NCBI RefSeq assembly: GCF_000723165.1
Contig: NZ_HG322949.1
Location: 4,147,753-4,211,752, forward strand
DNA: 64,000 nucleotides
Direction: 5' to 3'
DNA from: Janthinobacterium agaricidamnosum NBRC 102515 = DSM 9628
GTDB taxonomy: Bacteria > Pseudomonadota > Gammaproteobacteria > Burkholderiales > Burkholderiaceae_D
The notes beneath the pieces are model-generated. The model was not told the origin of the DNA. It worked only from the letters and a program-made list of their open reading frames with translations, and made no database searches. The translations under genes and the position numbers were made by a program. This document shows, piece by piece, positions 27,111 through 36,617 of this stretch; position 1 is the stretch's first letter; each line of letters starts with the position of its first letter.

Positions 27111-28280
27111 ATGATACGGTCGATCTTATTGGCGGCTGCCTTGCTGTCGATGGCGCAAGCGGGGCTAGCCGCGCCCGTGCATGACCTGCATTGGTCGCGG
27201 CTGGGGAACCAGCTGTTTCCCGCCTTGACGGACCTGGGGCTGGGCCGAGCCAACGCAAAACCGGATATGGCGTCCTTGAGCAGCCTGCTCGATAGCCGCA
27301 CGGTCCGTATCGACGCCTGCCGGCATGTGCCGGGCTGCGTGCTGCACGCGGCGCTCTGGAGCGATGCCGAGATCGCTGGCCTGGCGTCATCGGCCGCCAG
27401 CCGCCCCGCAGCGGCATGGCGAAAAGGGGCGCTCGCCGACGATGGCGTACCAGCCCAGGTGGTGCGCGAGCTTCGCGGCCTCAACAGCATCATCCAGGTC
27501 TACGGCCTGGGACAGGCGCCACGTTATCCATTGATCGACGGCCCGCTCGAACCGGCCGGCGCAGCGCGATTTAATGATGACGTTGCCGATGCAATACTGT
27601 TGAGCGAGGCAAGCGCAAACGATCCCGCCGCCAGCCTCGATCCGAGCATCGGCCTGGCCTTGGCTTTGCTTGACGTCAATGACCGGAACGAGGCGGCGGA
27701 CTTCGAACCGCTCGACGCACAATTCAATGCCGGGGCGCTGGCACTGGCCCATACGATAGACTGGAAGACATACCGTTACAGCGCCATCGTGGTACCGGGC
27801 ATGGGGCCGGAGAACTTGTCGACGCCATTGAGCGCGCGCGGCAAACTCCGGGTGCGCCTGGCGGCCAGCCGCTTCCTGCAGGGCGAGGCGGCATTTGTGA
27901 TGGTCAGCGGCGCCTCGGTGCATCCGAAAGGCAGCCGGTTCGTGGAAGCGGTGGAAATGCGCCGCGCGCTGATCGAGCGCTTCGGCATTCCCGCCAACCG
28001 CATCATTATCGAACCGTATGCGCGCCACACCACGACCAACCTGCGCAATGCCACGCGCAGGCTGCTGGCGCTGGGCGTGCCGCTGAACCGCGAGGCGCTG
28101 ATCATTACCGATGCCGATCAGAGCAGCTATATCGACAGTGCGGAATTCAGCAAGCGCAACCAGCAGGAACTCGGCTACCAGCCGGGTGCGATAGGCGCCC
28201 GCCTGTCGCCGACCGAGCTGGTCTTCAAGCCGGACGCGTCGTCCGCGCGAATCGACCCGGCCGACCCGCTCGATCCGTAA
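27111..28280 (+). CDS. Exported DUF218 (YdcF/SanA-like) protein
   Basis: The product has 389 residues. A Sec signal (1 to about 20, LAAALLSMAQAGLAAP) precedes an N-terminal half without recognised homology. The C-terminal DUF218 Rossmann-like domain (from about 220) has YSAIVVPGMGPEN, FVMVSGASVHPKGS, FGIPANRIIIEPYARHT and NLRNATRRLL. DUF218 proteins such as SanA and ElyC act in envelope maintenance; some bind S-adenosylmethionine. It follows the receptor by 4 nt, so a role in handling the imported ligand or the envelope is suggested. The function is not known. Confidence 0.75.
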   Translation: MIRSILLAAALLSMAQAGLAAPVHDLHWSRLGNQLFPALTDLGLGRANAKPDMASLSSLLDSRTVRIDACRHVPGCVLHAALWSDAEIAGLASSAASRPAAAWRKGALADDGVPAQVVRELRGLNSIIQVYGLGQAPRYPLIDGPLEPAGAARFNDDVADAILLSEASANDPAASLDPSIGLALALLDVNDRNEAADFEPLDAQFNAGALALAHTIDWKTYRYSAIVVPGMGPENLSTPLSARGKLRVRLAASRFLQGEAAFVMVSGASVHPKGSRFVEAVEMRRALIERFGIPANRIIIEPYARHTTTNLRNATRRLLALGVPLNREALIITDADQSSYIDSAEFSKRNQQELGYQPGAIGARLSPTELVFKPDASSARIDPADPLDP

Positions 28281-28312
28281 AACGCGGGCAGCTTCGCTGG
28301 CGATGTTCAAAA

Positions 28313-28347
28313 GGGGGAGGCGCGCAAGATTGCGCCTCCCCCTTATT
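28313..28347 (+). terminator. Rho-independent terminator of the TonB receptor-DUF218 operon
   Basis: GGGGGAGGCGC (28313-28323) pairs with GCGCCTCCCCC (28332-28342) around an 8-nt loop and is followed by TTATTT. An 11-bp GC-rich stem 33 bp past the stop is a strong terminator despite the short T tract. Confidence 0.75.
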
Positions 28348-28453
28348 TGATTATGCACCGGCATTGAACTTATCCATCTGCATGGCGCCACCGGCGGCGC
28401 CACATACGGTATATTAATCGCCGAATTGCTATTTAATTTAGCGGAATCCTGCC

Positions 28454-28855
28454 ATGGCTTTAATGATCATCGCGGTTTGCCTGATGTGCGTAGCGGCATG
28501 GCTGGGCGGCGCCGCGCCCACTCCGTATTGCCGCAGAACGTGCCAGGGGCGCGGCTGGCGCAAGACATTTCCCGAAGCATCGAAACAGCAAATCCGCGAA
28601 TTCCTCGGGCTGTTTGCCCAAGCCTTCGCATTCCGCCACGCCGGCCAATTGCAGTTCCGCCCGGACGATACGCTGCTGCAGATTTACCGCACCGTGCATC
28701 CCGGCCGCCGGATACCGGACGCGCTGGAACTCGACACCCTGGCGTGCAACTTGAAACGCCGTTATGCGCTGGACCTGGGCGCCCTCTGGAACGAACACTT
28801 GACGCTGGGAGAGTTGTTCGGCCGCTCGCTGGCCGCCAGGGCGTCAGCAAGATAG
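28454..28855 (+). CDS. Hypothetical protein with N-terminal hydrophobic segment
   Basis: The product has 133 residues. A short hydrophobic start (MALMIIAVCLMCVAAWLGG) may be a membrane anchor or signal. The rest is a small helical domain, LQFRPDDTLLQIYRTVHPGR then ALELDTLACNLKRRY, whose pattern (acidic turn, DTL, LELDTLACNL) recalls the DUF1493/acyl-carrier-like folds, but the Ser of a carrier is not evident. The family was not recognised with certainty. It stands alone after a terminator. Confidence 0.5.
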   Translation: MALMIIAVCLMCVAAWLGGAAPTPYCRRTCQGRGWRKTFPEASKQQIREFLGLFAQAFAFRHAGQLQFRPDDTLLQIYRTVHPGRRIPDALELDTLACNLKRRYALDLGALWNEHLTLGELFGRSLAARASAR

Positions 28856-29176
28856 GCACGCCGCCTGGCATGAATGACTGGACGATGCCTTTCTAAATAT
28901 CCCATGGAAACCATTTTTTAGTTAATAATAATTTCCAACAAAATTATTTAATATTGGAAATACTCCGCCTATTTTCCATTTTTCACATAAACATATGATT
29001 TAATATTCGTAGCCTTATTTCACCATTATCCAAATCATCCTGTACAGTGCCCGGATTTAGTCGCTTGATTTGCGCATCATTGTCGATTTACTGAAAACAC
29101 CTGCAAAACGCTATTCACATCCAATAGCGGCATCAGCATGTTGACGTTTTTCGGATAAATCAAAATAAGGGCCCTC
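28856..29176. other. AT-rich intergenic region upstream of the cystine transporter
   Basis: About 320 bp, clearly more AT rich than its surroundings, with no gene. GGAAA and TTTCC half-repeats and a TTTAATATTCG stretch are present. It should hold the tcyP promoter, probably under sulfur (CysB) control by analogy with other bacteria, but no specific site can be assigned. Confidence 0.4.
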
Positions 29177-30574
29177 ATGGAAATCAACCTCATCATCAAC
29201 CTGGCCGTCGCGCTGGCCGTCTGCGGCTGGCTGTACCGCCTGCAAAGCCGCCATGCGTCGTTCACGGTGCGCGTCTTTACCGGCATGGGCCTGGGTATCG
29301 CGCTGGGCGCGGCGCTGCAATTCTTCTACGGCGCCAGCTCGCCGGTAGTGGCCGGCACCAACCAATACCTCGGCATCGTCGGCAGCGGCTACGTCAAGCT
29401 GCTGCAAATGATCGTGATGCCGCTGATTATGATTTCGATCATTGCGGCGATCCTCAAATTGAAGGGCGCCAGTTCGCTCGGCAAAATCAGCGCGCTGACC
29501 ATCGGTACGCTGATGGTGACCACCATGATCGCGGCCGGCATCGGCATCCTGATGGCCAGGCTGTTCGGCCTGACCGCCGTCGGGCTGACGTCCAGCGCCG
29601 CCGAAGTGGCGCGCGGCCTGTACCTGCAAGGCTCGGTGAGCGCGGCCAAGGCGATTTCGCTGCCGGGCATGCTGATCAGCTTCATCCCGGCCAATCCCTT
29701 CCTCGACATGACCGGCGCGCGCAAGACGTCCACCATCGCGGTGGTGATCTTTTCGATTTTCGTCGGCATTTCGGCGACCGGCATCGCCGCCAAAAAACCG
29801 GAAATCTTCGCGTCCTTCGAACACTTCATCAAGGTAACGCACGCCATCGTGATGCGCATGGTGACGCTGGTCTTGCGCCTGACGCCATACGGCGTGTTCG
29901 CGCTGATGACGCAAGTGGTGGCCGAATCGAGCTACACCGACATCCTGAACCTGATCAGCTTCGTGGTGGCGTCGTATGGCGCGCTGCTGCTGATGTTCGG
30001 GGTTCACCTGGCCATCATTTCCGGCGTCGGCCTGAGCCCGGTGCGCTACGTCAGGAAAATCTTCCCGGTGCTGGCCTTCGCGTTCACCTCGCGCAGCAGC
30101 GCCGGCGCGATTCCGATGAGCGTGCAAACCCAGACCCGGCGCCTGGGCACGCCGGAAGGCATCGCCAACTTCGCCGCGTCGTTCGGCGCCACCATCGGCC
30201 AGAACGGCTGCGCCGGCATTTATCCGGCCATGCTGGCGGTCATGATCGCGCCGACCGTCGGCATCGATCCCTTTACCTTGAGTTTCATCCTGCCGTTGAT
30301 CGCCATCATCACCATCGGTTCGGTCGGCGTGGCCGGCGTCGGCGGCGGCGCGACCTTTGCCGCGCTGATCGTGTTGTCGGCGATGGACTTGCCGGTGGCG
30401 CTGGCCGGCCTGCTGATTTCGATCGAACCGCTGATCGACATGGGCCGCACCGCCCTCAACGTCAGCGGTTCGATCACCGCCGGCACGCTGACCAGCCGGG
30501 TGATGGGCGAAACCGACCTGGCCGTGTATGACAGCAACGCGGTGAGCGACCTGGACCAGGCCGAATTCGCCTGA
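29177..30574 (+). CDS. tcyP: L-cystine:cation symporter (TcyP/YdjN-like)
   Basis: The product has 465 residues. It is a dicarboxylate/amino acid:cation symporter (DAACS) fold with about 8 helices and hairpins. Family landmarks are KLLQMIVMPLIMISIIAAIL, the Ser-rich hairpin TSRSSAGAIPMSVQTQTRR, GATIGQNGCAGIYPAMLAVM and IGSVGVAGVGGGAT. The N-terminal segment with ASFTVRVFTGMGLGIALG fits the TcyP branch. It would import cystine as a sulfur source, complementing the organosulfur locus 13 kb away. Confidence 0.8.
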   Translation: MEINLIINLAVALAVCGWLYRLQSRHASFTVRVFTGMGLGIALGAALQFFYGASSPVVAGTNQYLGIVGSGYVKLLQMIVMPLIMISIIAAILKLKGASSLGKISALTIGTLMVTTMIAAGIGILMARLFGLTAVGLTSSAAEVARGLYLQGSVSAAKAISLPGMLISFIPANPFLDMTGARKTSTIAVVIFSIFVGISATGIAAKKPEIFASFEHFIKVTHAIVMRMVTLVLRLTPYGVFALMTQVVAESSYTDILNLISFVVASYGALLLMFGVHLAIISGVGLSPVRYVRKIFPVLAFAFTSRSSAGAIPMSVQTQTRRLGTPEGIANFAASFGATIGQNGCAGIYPAMLAVMIAPTVGIDPFTLSFILPLIAIITIGSVGVAGVGGGATFAALIVLSAMDLPVALAGLLISIEPLIDMGRTALNVSGSITAGTLTSRVMGETDLAVYDSNAVSDLDQAEFA

Positions 30575-30808
30575 TCCCGCCAACGTTGCAGTGCGCGCCG
30601 GACAGCCCTGTCCGGCGCCGGTATCCCCCCATCGTTTGCGCTGCATCAAGCAGCCCTTCCCGTTCTGCCGAATATCGTTCAAATCCCGAAAAACGCCGAA
30701 CCAGCGGCGTCATCCCCAGTCTAATTTTTTGCCAGCCGCATCAGCGCTGTTCAAGACGACGGTAATAACGACGGCAATGGCAACGACAACGATAGGGGAA
30801 GCGACGTT

Positions 30809-31784
30809 ATGGCGTTTAATTTGTACGATTCCAAAGGTTGTCCGCTGGAACAGCAGCATTTCACGTGGCGCGAGCTGGTGCAGCAGCCGATCAGCAAGCT
30901 CGACGACGACGCCTATACCCGCGTGCGCATCATCCTGATGAACAGCATCGAGCATGCGGCGCTGCGCTTCCAGCACATGGCCAGCCGTTTGTCGGGCGAT
31001 TTGCAACTGGTGCTGGCGCGCATCCGCCGCGTCGAACAGCAACAGGCGGTCATGACCGGCTGGCTGCTGGGCGCCGACCACTCGCCGCTGGAAACCACCA
31101 TCGCCAACGAACAGGCCGCCATCGGAGTGACGGCGGCGCTGGCGCAACAGGAACCGGACGCCGCGCTGGCCCAATCCTGCCGCCATACGCTGCTGGAAAA
31201 CGTCGATCACCTGTACCGCTATTCGGCGCTGCTCGACCGGCTGGAAGGCAAGGACGCCAACAACATTCTGCAAAGCTATACCGACATCCTGCCCGGCCGG
31301 CCGACCCGCGAACAGCACCGCGCGCCGCACGACGACTTGCGCCCGCCGTACCAGCGCGACACGGCGCGGCCGGCCACCAAGCTGCATGTGCTGATCCTGA
31401 ACGCGCTGGCGCAGCGCAGCCGCGATTCACAGTTGCGTGGAGCAAGAAAGCAACCACCATATGAAAGCCATCTGGGAACGTTTCCTCGATTACGAACTGG
31501 GCCATTTCCACCTGGTCAGCACGCTGTATGCTCGGCATGAACAGCGCGATCCGGCGCTGCTGATGCCGCCCGAACTGCCGGCGCCGCTGCCCTTCCGCAG
31601 CCAGCGCACATTCATCCGCCAGGTACTGGCGCAGGAACTCGGCTTGCCGGCCCGCGCCCATGCCGCGTCGGACGCCTACCGCGCGCAGATGAACCGCGAC
31701 GGTTCGCCCAGCGATTGCGTGGCCGCCGGCTACGCCTGGGTGCCCGGCACCGAATTGAACCGCACGCTGATCGCCATCGACTGA
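30809..31784 (+). pseudogene. Ferritin-like domain protein split by a frameshift
   Basis: Two overlapping frames together resemble one ferritin-like protein. Frame one (from 30809) gives a helical bundle (VRIILMNSIEHAALRFQHMA; LLENVDHLYRYSALLDRL; DANNILQSYTDILPGRPT). Frame two gives VEQESNHHMKAIWERFLDYE through to the ending SPSDCVAAGYAWVPGTELN. The join is near 31436 (TTGCGTGGAGCAAG); restoring two bases (GT) would read LRVEQESN in one frame of about 325 residues. Whether this is a real mutation or a sequencing error cannot be told. A middle helical segment may also be missing. Confidence 0.65.
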
Positions 31785-31811
31785 TATCGGTACACTGAAA
31801 AGGGAGACAAG

Positions 31812-32627
31812 ATGACATCAAGCGACGCAGCCGGCATCAACCGCACCGGCATCCACATGTCGCCGCTGGACAGCCGCGCGATGCAGCATGCCGACGGCGC
31901 CGCCGGACAAGCGTATTTCAACGATGCCGGCAGCAGCGCCTTGCGCACCGGCTACATCGTCGGCGCCGACCGGCTCGGCTCGGTACCGCTGCCGGTGGCC
32001 AGGCGCGCGGCGGCGCAAGCCGGCGGCAGGCCGGACGGCACGCCGCTCGTCAAGGATCACCGTCAAGGCGGCCGGCAGGCGGGCCGGCAAGCGAACCGGC
32101 AAGATATGCTGCTCGACAAGCTCGGCGAACGGCTGGCGTTCGAACGCACCGCCACCCGCCTGTACGATGCGCTGATCACCAAGTGCGTAGCGATGTCCGA
32201 CAGCTCCATCGGCATGACGGTCGAGGATTTGCGCGACATCCGCGACGACGAGGCGCGCCATTTCCTGACGGCGGCGCGGGCCATCGAATCGCTGGGCGGC
32301 GACGCCACCGCGCAAACCCCGAGCGCGGACATGGTCGGTCTCGAAGCGATGGGACTGGTGCAGGTGCTGGCCGATCCGCGCACCACCATCGCCCAGTCGC
32401 TGCACGCGATCCTGACCGCCGAACTGGCCGACCACGTGGGTTGGGAAGCGTTGATCGCACTGGCTTCCGAACATGGGCAAATGGACATGATCAACGATTT
32501 CAGCGTGGCGCTGGATGAAGAATTGGGTCATTTGCTGCTGGTGCAAGGCTGGTATGAAGTCGCCATCGGCCTGCCTTCGGCGGCGGCGCCGAACAGCGAT
32601 GCATTACCGGCGCTGGCGCCCGACTGA
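31812..32627 (+). CDS. Ferritin-like domain protein
   Basis: The product has 271 residues. About 95 N-terminal residues are low-complexity, with a Gly/Arg/Gln stretch (GGRQAGRQANRQ). A four-helix ferritin-like domain follows, with carboxylate and His residues spaced as metal ligands: FERTATRLYDALITK, IRDDEARHFLTAARAIESLG, LTAELADHVGWEALI and LDEELGHLLLVQGWYE. The ExxH pattern occurs in both helix pairs, so a di-iron site is plausible. It follows the split ferritin-like gene by 27 bp. The role (iron storage, oxidase, stress) is not known. Confidence 0.7.
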   Translation: MTSSDAAGINRTGIHMSPLDSRAMQHADGAAGQAYFNDAGSSALRTGYIVGADRLGSVPLPVARRAAAQAGGRPDGTPLVKDHRQGGRQAGRQANRQDMLLDKLGERLAFERTATRLYDALITKCVAMSDSSIGMTVEDLRDIRDDEARHFLTAARAIESLGGDATAQTPSADMVGLEAMGLVQVLADPRTTIAQSLHAILTAELADHVGWEALIALASEHGQMDMINDFSVALDEELGHLLLVQGWYEVAIGLPSAAAPNSDALPALAPD

Positions 32628-32781
32628 GACCGCCGCATGCAGACAAAGTATCACCTGGCACCCTGGATCGAATTCTCACACCGCAGCAGATACATGCACC
32701 CCGCAGCATCCTCCCCCTAAGCAAGCGAGGCAATCGCTAAGCAAGCCAGGCAATATTACCCACACCAAGAAAGGAAGCATC

Positions 32782-33138
32782 ATGATAACAATCTCGAATG
32801 CGTCGAAAATCATCCTGGCCGCGGCACTGCTGAGCGCAATGCTGGGCGGTTGCCGCAAACAGAATACCGAACAGACCACCGCACCCGGCACCACCGCAAC
32901 GCCGCCGGCCGACACCACCACGCCAGGCACCGGCAGCGGCACCAGCGGCACCGGCGGTGCAACGGGCACAGGCACGCCACCGGACAATAGCGCCACGCCG
33001 GGGACTACGCCCGGTACCACGCCAGGCACGACACCCGGCGCCATTCCCGGCACCACGCCGCCCGGCAGCACCAATCCGGACGGCACGCCCGCCACGCCAC
33101 CTGGCGGCACGACGACGCCACCACCACCCAGCCGCTGA
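32782..33138 (+). CDS. Small Thr/Pro/Gly-rich lipoprotein
   Basis: The product has 118 residues. A lipoprotein signal with lipobox LGGC (Cys near residue 24) precedes an entirely low-complexity tail with TPGTTPGTTPG repeats and a polyproline end. No folded domain is expected. The ATG at 32782 has AAGGAAG 6 nt upstream. Such tails serve as flexible surface spacers. It may belong with the ferritin-like genes upstream, but a 150-bp gap separates them. Confidence 0.65.
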   Translation: MITISNASKIILAAALLSAMLGGCRKQNTEQTTAPGTTATPPADTTTPGTGSGTSGTGGATGTGTPPDNSATPGTTPGTTPGTTPGAIPGTTPPGSTNPDGTPATPPGGTTTPPPPSR

Positions 33139-33304
33139 ATGCGCATTGCCGGCCGGTTCAGATGAAGTCTGGCTGCTTTGCCCGGGCGAAAAACCATCAA
33201 AGCTGAACCGTTCTCGATGCGCCGGATGGTTCAGTGTTGCATGCAGCCAAGGGCTGAGTCCTGCATGGCACCGGACTCAGCTTTTTAGCATCCGGCCTGT
33301 CCAT

Positions 33305-33341
33305 CAAAAAACCCCACAAGTCGGCGGGCAACTTGTGGGGT
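33305..33341 (-). terminator. Terminator of the RND efflux operon
   Basis: Perfect 11-bp arms ACCCCACAAGT and ACTTGTGGGGT surround a 9-nt loop. Read on the minus strand, the stem is followed by TTTTTT, so it ends transcription of the RND operon 46 bp after its stop. Confidence 0.8.
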
Positions 33342-33386
33342 GTGCGTTTGTGTGCTTGGCAGTCAAGCACCGACTCCGTGACGCGC

Positions 33387-36300
33387 TTATTGGCTATCGA
33401 TCACCTGCCCGGAAGCCAGCGTGCGCTTGCCGCGGCCGGTCAGCAACCTCACCAGGGCCACCAGCAGGCGGAAGCTCAGGCGCACGAAAACCAGCGTCAG
33501 CACCCCTTCGATAAACGTCAGCAGGAACGCAAGCGACACATGCATGCGCTCGGCGCGCCGGTGGAACTTGGCGATCGCGCCGTCACGCGAAATTTCGATG
33601 CTGTCATAGAAGGTCGGCACCACCAGCAAGGTCAGCAGCGTCGATGTGATGGTGCCGCCGATGATGGCGATCGCCAGCGGACGGTAAAACTCGCCGCCCT
33701 CGCCCAGCCCCAGTGCGACCGGGAACATGCCGGCGATCAGCGCGAAGGTCGTCATCAGGATAGGACGCAGACGCATGCGGCCGGCGTGCATCAGCGCATC
33801 TTCGCGGCTGTAACCTTCCGCTTCGCGCTTGCGCGCCGCATCCAGCAACAGGATCGCGTTCTTGGCCACCAGGCCCATCAGCATGATGATGCCGATGAAG
33901 CTCATCAAGTTCAGCGTGTTCTTCGTCACCCACAGCGACAGCACCACGCCGATCAGGCTCAGCGGCAGCGACAGCATCACCGCCACCGGCGCCGTGAACG
34001 AACCGAATTGCATCACCAGGATCAGGTACATCAGGCCGATGCCCATGATCAGCGCCAGGAACATTTCAGTAAACAATTCTTGCTGATCCTGGCCGGCGCC
34101 GCCCAGCGACAAGCCGTAGCCCGGCGGGAAATCCATCGACTTGGCCAGCTTCATCGCATCCGACGTCACTTCGCCATTCGACCGGCCCTGGGCATTGGCC
34201 GACACGGTGATGGTGCGCTTGCCGTTCTTGTGCTCGATGCCGGACGGTCCCTTGCCCATCGTGATGCGCGCGATCTGATCCAGCGGCACCATTTGCGAGG
34301 TACCAACGACATTGATCGGCAAGCGCTCGATGTTTTCCGACGCCACCCGGTCGTCCGGGTGCAGGCGTACCGCCACGTCGCGGGTTTCGCCGGTCGGATC
34401 GACCCAGTCGCCCACTTCGACGCCGGCGAACGCCACCCGCAACGCCTGCGCCGCGTCATTGACGGAAATGCCCATCGAATTGGCCAGGCCGCGGTCCATT
34501 TCGATCTTCAATTCGTCTTTCGGATCTTGCTGCGACAAGCCGACATCGACCGCGCCCGGCACCTGGCGCAGCTTGTCCATATAGGCGTTGGTAATTTCCA
34601 TCAGCTTGCGTGAATCCGGGCCGGTAAACTCGACCTGGATCGGTTTTTGCGCGCCGTTGTTCAAGTCGTCGAGCACCACATATTCGGCGCCGACCAGGCG
34701 CTTCATCTTTTCGCGCAACTCGCCGGCCACTTGCTTGGCGCTGCGCTTGCGCGTATTGCGCTTGCCGATATCGATATAGATGCGGCCGCCGCCGGCATTG
34801 ATCGAACTATTGGTTTCTTTCGTCTCGGGCAAGGTGCGCGCCAGTTCGGCGGCCTTTTCCATTTTCAGGCGCGCATATTCGATGCTGCTCGACGCAGGCA
34901 TGCGCACGTCGATCATCAGGTTGCCCGAGTCGGACGCCGGCAAGAAGCTGGTGCCGCCCCACAAACCCTGTATCGTCAGCGCGCCGATGAAGGTGGCGAA
35001 AGCGATCGAGCCCATCGCCCGGCGGTGATGCAGCGCCCAGCCGATCACGTTGCCGTAACGGTCGGCCTGGTGGTCGAACCAGTCGTTGAAGCGCCCCAGC
35101 ACCTTGCTGATGCCGGTTTTCGGCGCATGGTGATGGTCGGCCGGGTCGCCCCAGTAAGCCGACAGCATCGGATCGAGCGTAAACGAAATCCCCAGGCTGA
35201 CGATCACCGAGCAGGTCACCGTCAGCGCGAACGGCCGGAACCACTCGCCCGAGACGCCGGGCATGAACGCCACCGGGATGAACACGGCAATGATCGAGAA
35301 GGTCGTCGCGGCCACCGCCAGGCCGATCTCGGCCGTGCCTTCCAGCGCCGCCTTGCGCCGGTCGGAACCCATCTGCATGTGGCGCACGATGTTTTCGCGC
35401 ACCACGATGGCGTCATCGATCAGCACGCCGATCGCCAGCGACAGGCCGAGCAGCGTCATGAAGTTCAGCGTAAAGCCGCACAGCCATACCGCGATAAAGG
35501 CGGCGATCACCGACGTCGGCAGGCTGAGCGCGGTGATCAGCGTCGAGCGCCACGAATTGAGGAAGGCGTACACCACGAAGATGGTCAGCACCGCGCCCAG
35601 CACCAGCGATTCGATCACATTGTTCAAGCTGCTCTGCGCATCCTTGCCGCCGTCGCGGGTCACTTCCAGGCTGGTGCCCTTGGGCAGGGTCTTGTTGATT
35701 TCAACCACCATGTCGCGGATCTTGTTGGCCACGCTGACCGTGCTCGCTTCGCGGGTGCGGGTGATCGACAGGCCGACGTTCGGCTTGGCGCTGCGGATGC
35801 TCAGGCTGTCGACTTCGGCAAAACCGTCCTCGATGCTCGCCACTTGCACCAGGCGCACGATTTCATTGCCGCTGCGCTTGACCACCACGCTCTGGAAATC
35901 GGCCGGCGACACGATGCGGCCGACCAGTCGTATGCTTTTCTCATCCAGCTCGCCGCGCACCTTGCCGACCGGCGCATTGGTGTTCTGGTTGTGCAGCGCA
36001 TTGACCACGTCGCTGACCGAGACATTGTATTCGCGCAGCTTTTCGGAATGCAGCAACACGCTCAGCTCGCGTTTCAACGAGCCGCCGATATTCACCAGCG
36101 CCACCCCGTCGATCGCGCGGAAGCGGTCCGACAACACGTCTTCGGCCAGCCGCGAAATCTCGGCATGGGATTGGCTATTCGACGACAGCGCCAGTTGCAT
36201 GATCGGCTGGGCCGACGGATCGATGCGCCGCAAGATCGGTTCGCGCATTTCGATCGGCAATTTATAGCGCACCGACGCGATCGCATTGCGGATATCGTCG

Positions 36301-36614
36301 GACGCCTCGATCAGGTTGGCCTTGAAGCCGAACTCGATGCGGATCACGGCCGAACCCTCATTGGCCGAGCTGTACACATCGGTGACCCCGGAAATGCTTT
36401 GCAGCGCTTTTTCAAGCCGGTTGACGATTTCGCGCTCGACCGTATCGGGCGATGCGCCAGGATAAGGAATGCTGACCACGATGAGTGGAATGTCGACGTC
36501 CGGGCTTTGGTTGACGCGCAGTTTTTTCAGCGCCAGCAAACCCACGCACATCATCACCAGGATCAGCACGATCGTGGCGAGCGGCCGCTTGATACTAAAG
36601 TCGGATAAGAACAT
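33387..36614 (-). CDS. RND efflux transporter, inner-membrane pump (HAE1/AcrB family)
   Basis: The product has 1075 residues, the usual size. It has the N-terminal FSIKRPLATIVLILVMM helix, two large periplasmic loops, and TM4 with the proton-relay pair in GVLIDDAIVVRENIVRHM. GLVAKNAILLLDAARKREAEGY and MTTFALIAGMFPVALGLG lie in the second half. The pattern is that of drug and small-molecule exporters, not metal pumps. The adaptor gene lies 3 nt upstream. No outer-membrane factor gene is adjacent, so a TolC-like protein must be supplied from elsewhere. Confidence 0.92.
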   Translation of the reverse strand: MFLSDFSIKRPLATIVLILVMMCVGLLALKKLRVNQSPDVDIPLIVVSIPYPGASPDTVEREIVNRLEKALQSISGVTDVYSSANEGSAVIRIEFGFKANLIEASDDIRNAIASVRYKLPIEMREPILRRIDPSAQPIMQLALSSNSQSHAEISRLAEDVLSDRFRAIDGVALVNIGGSLKRELSVLLHSEKLREYNVSVSDVVNALHNQNTNAPVGKVRGELDEKSIRLVGRIVSPADFQSVVVKRSGNEIVRLVQVASIEDGFAEVDSLSIRSAKPNVGLSITRTREASTVSVANKIRDMVVEINKTLPKGTSLEVTRDGGKDAQSSLNNVIESLVLGAVLTIFVVYAFLNSWRSTLITALSLPTSVIAAFIAVWLCGFTLNFMTLLGLSLAIGVLIDDAIVVRENIVRHMQMGSDRRKAALEGTAEIGLAVAATTFSIIAVFIPVAFMPGVSGEWFRPFALTVTCSVIVSLGISFTLDPMLSAYWGDPADHHHAPKTGISKVLGRFNDWFDHQADRYGNVIGWALHHRRAMGSIAFATFIGALTIQGLWGGTSFLPASDSGNLMIDVRMPASSSIEYARLKMEKAAELARTLPETKETNSSINAGGGRIYIDIGKRNTRKRSAKQVAGELREKMKRLVGAEYVVLDDLNNGAQKPIQVEFTGPDSRKLMEITNAYMDKLRQVPGAVDVGLSQQDPKDELKIEMDRGLANSMGISVNDAAQALRVAFAGVEVGDWVDPTGETRDVAVRLHPDDRVASENIERLPINVVGTSQMVPLDQIARITMGKGPSGIEHKNGKRTITVSANAQGRSNGEVTSDAMKLAKSMDFPPGYGLSLGGAGQDQQELFTEMFLALIMGIGLMYLILVMQFGSFTAPVAVMLSLPLSLIGVVLSLWVTKNTLNLMSFIGIIMLMGLVAKNAILLLDAARKREAEGYSREDALMHAGRMRLRPILMTTFALIAGMFPVALGLGEGGEFYRPLAIAIIGGTITSTLLTLLVVPTFYDSIEISRDGAIAKFHRRAERMHVSLAFLLTFIEGVLTLVFVRLSFRLLVALVRLLTGRGKRTLASGQVIDSQ

Positions 36615-36617
36615 GGT

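Noticed and set aside
33311..33341. CRISPR-like spaced repeats
   Set aside because: The inverted pair is a single terminator; no direct repeats with regular spacers occur anywhere in the window.
34647..36608. Open frame opposite the RND pump
   Set aside because: It mirrors a full-length pump with DDA and other conserved motifs; the opposite frame has no family features.
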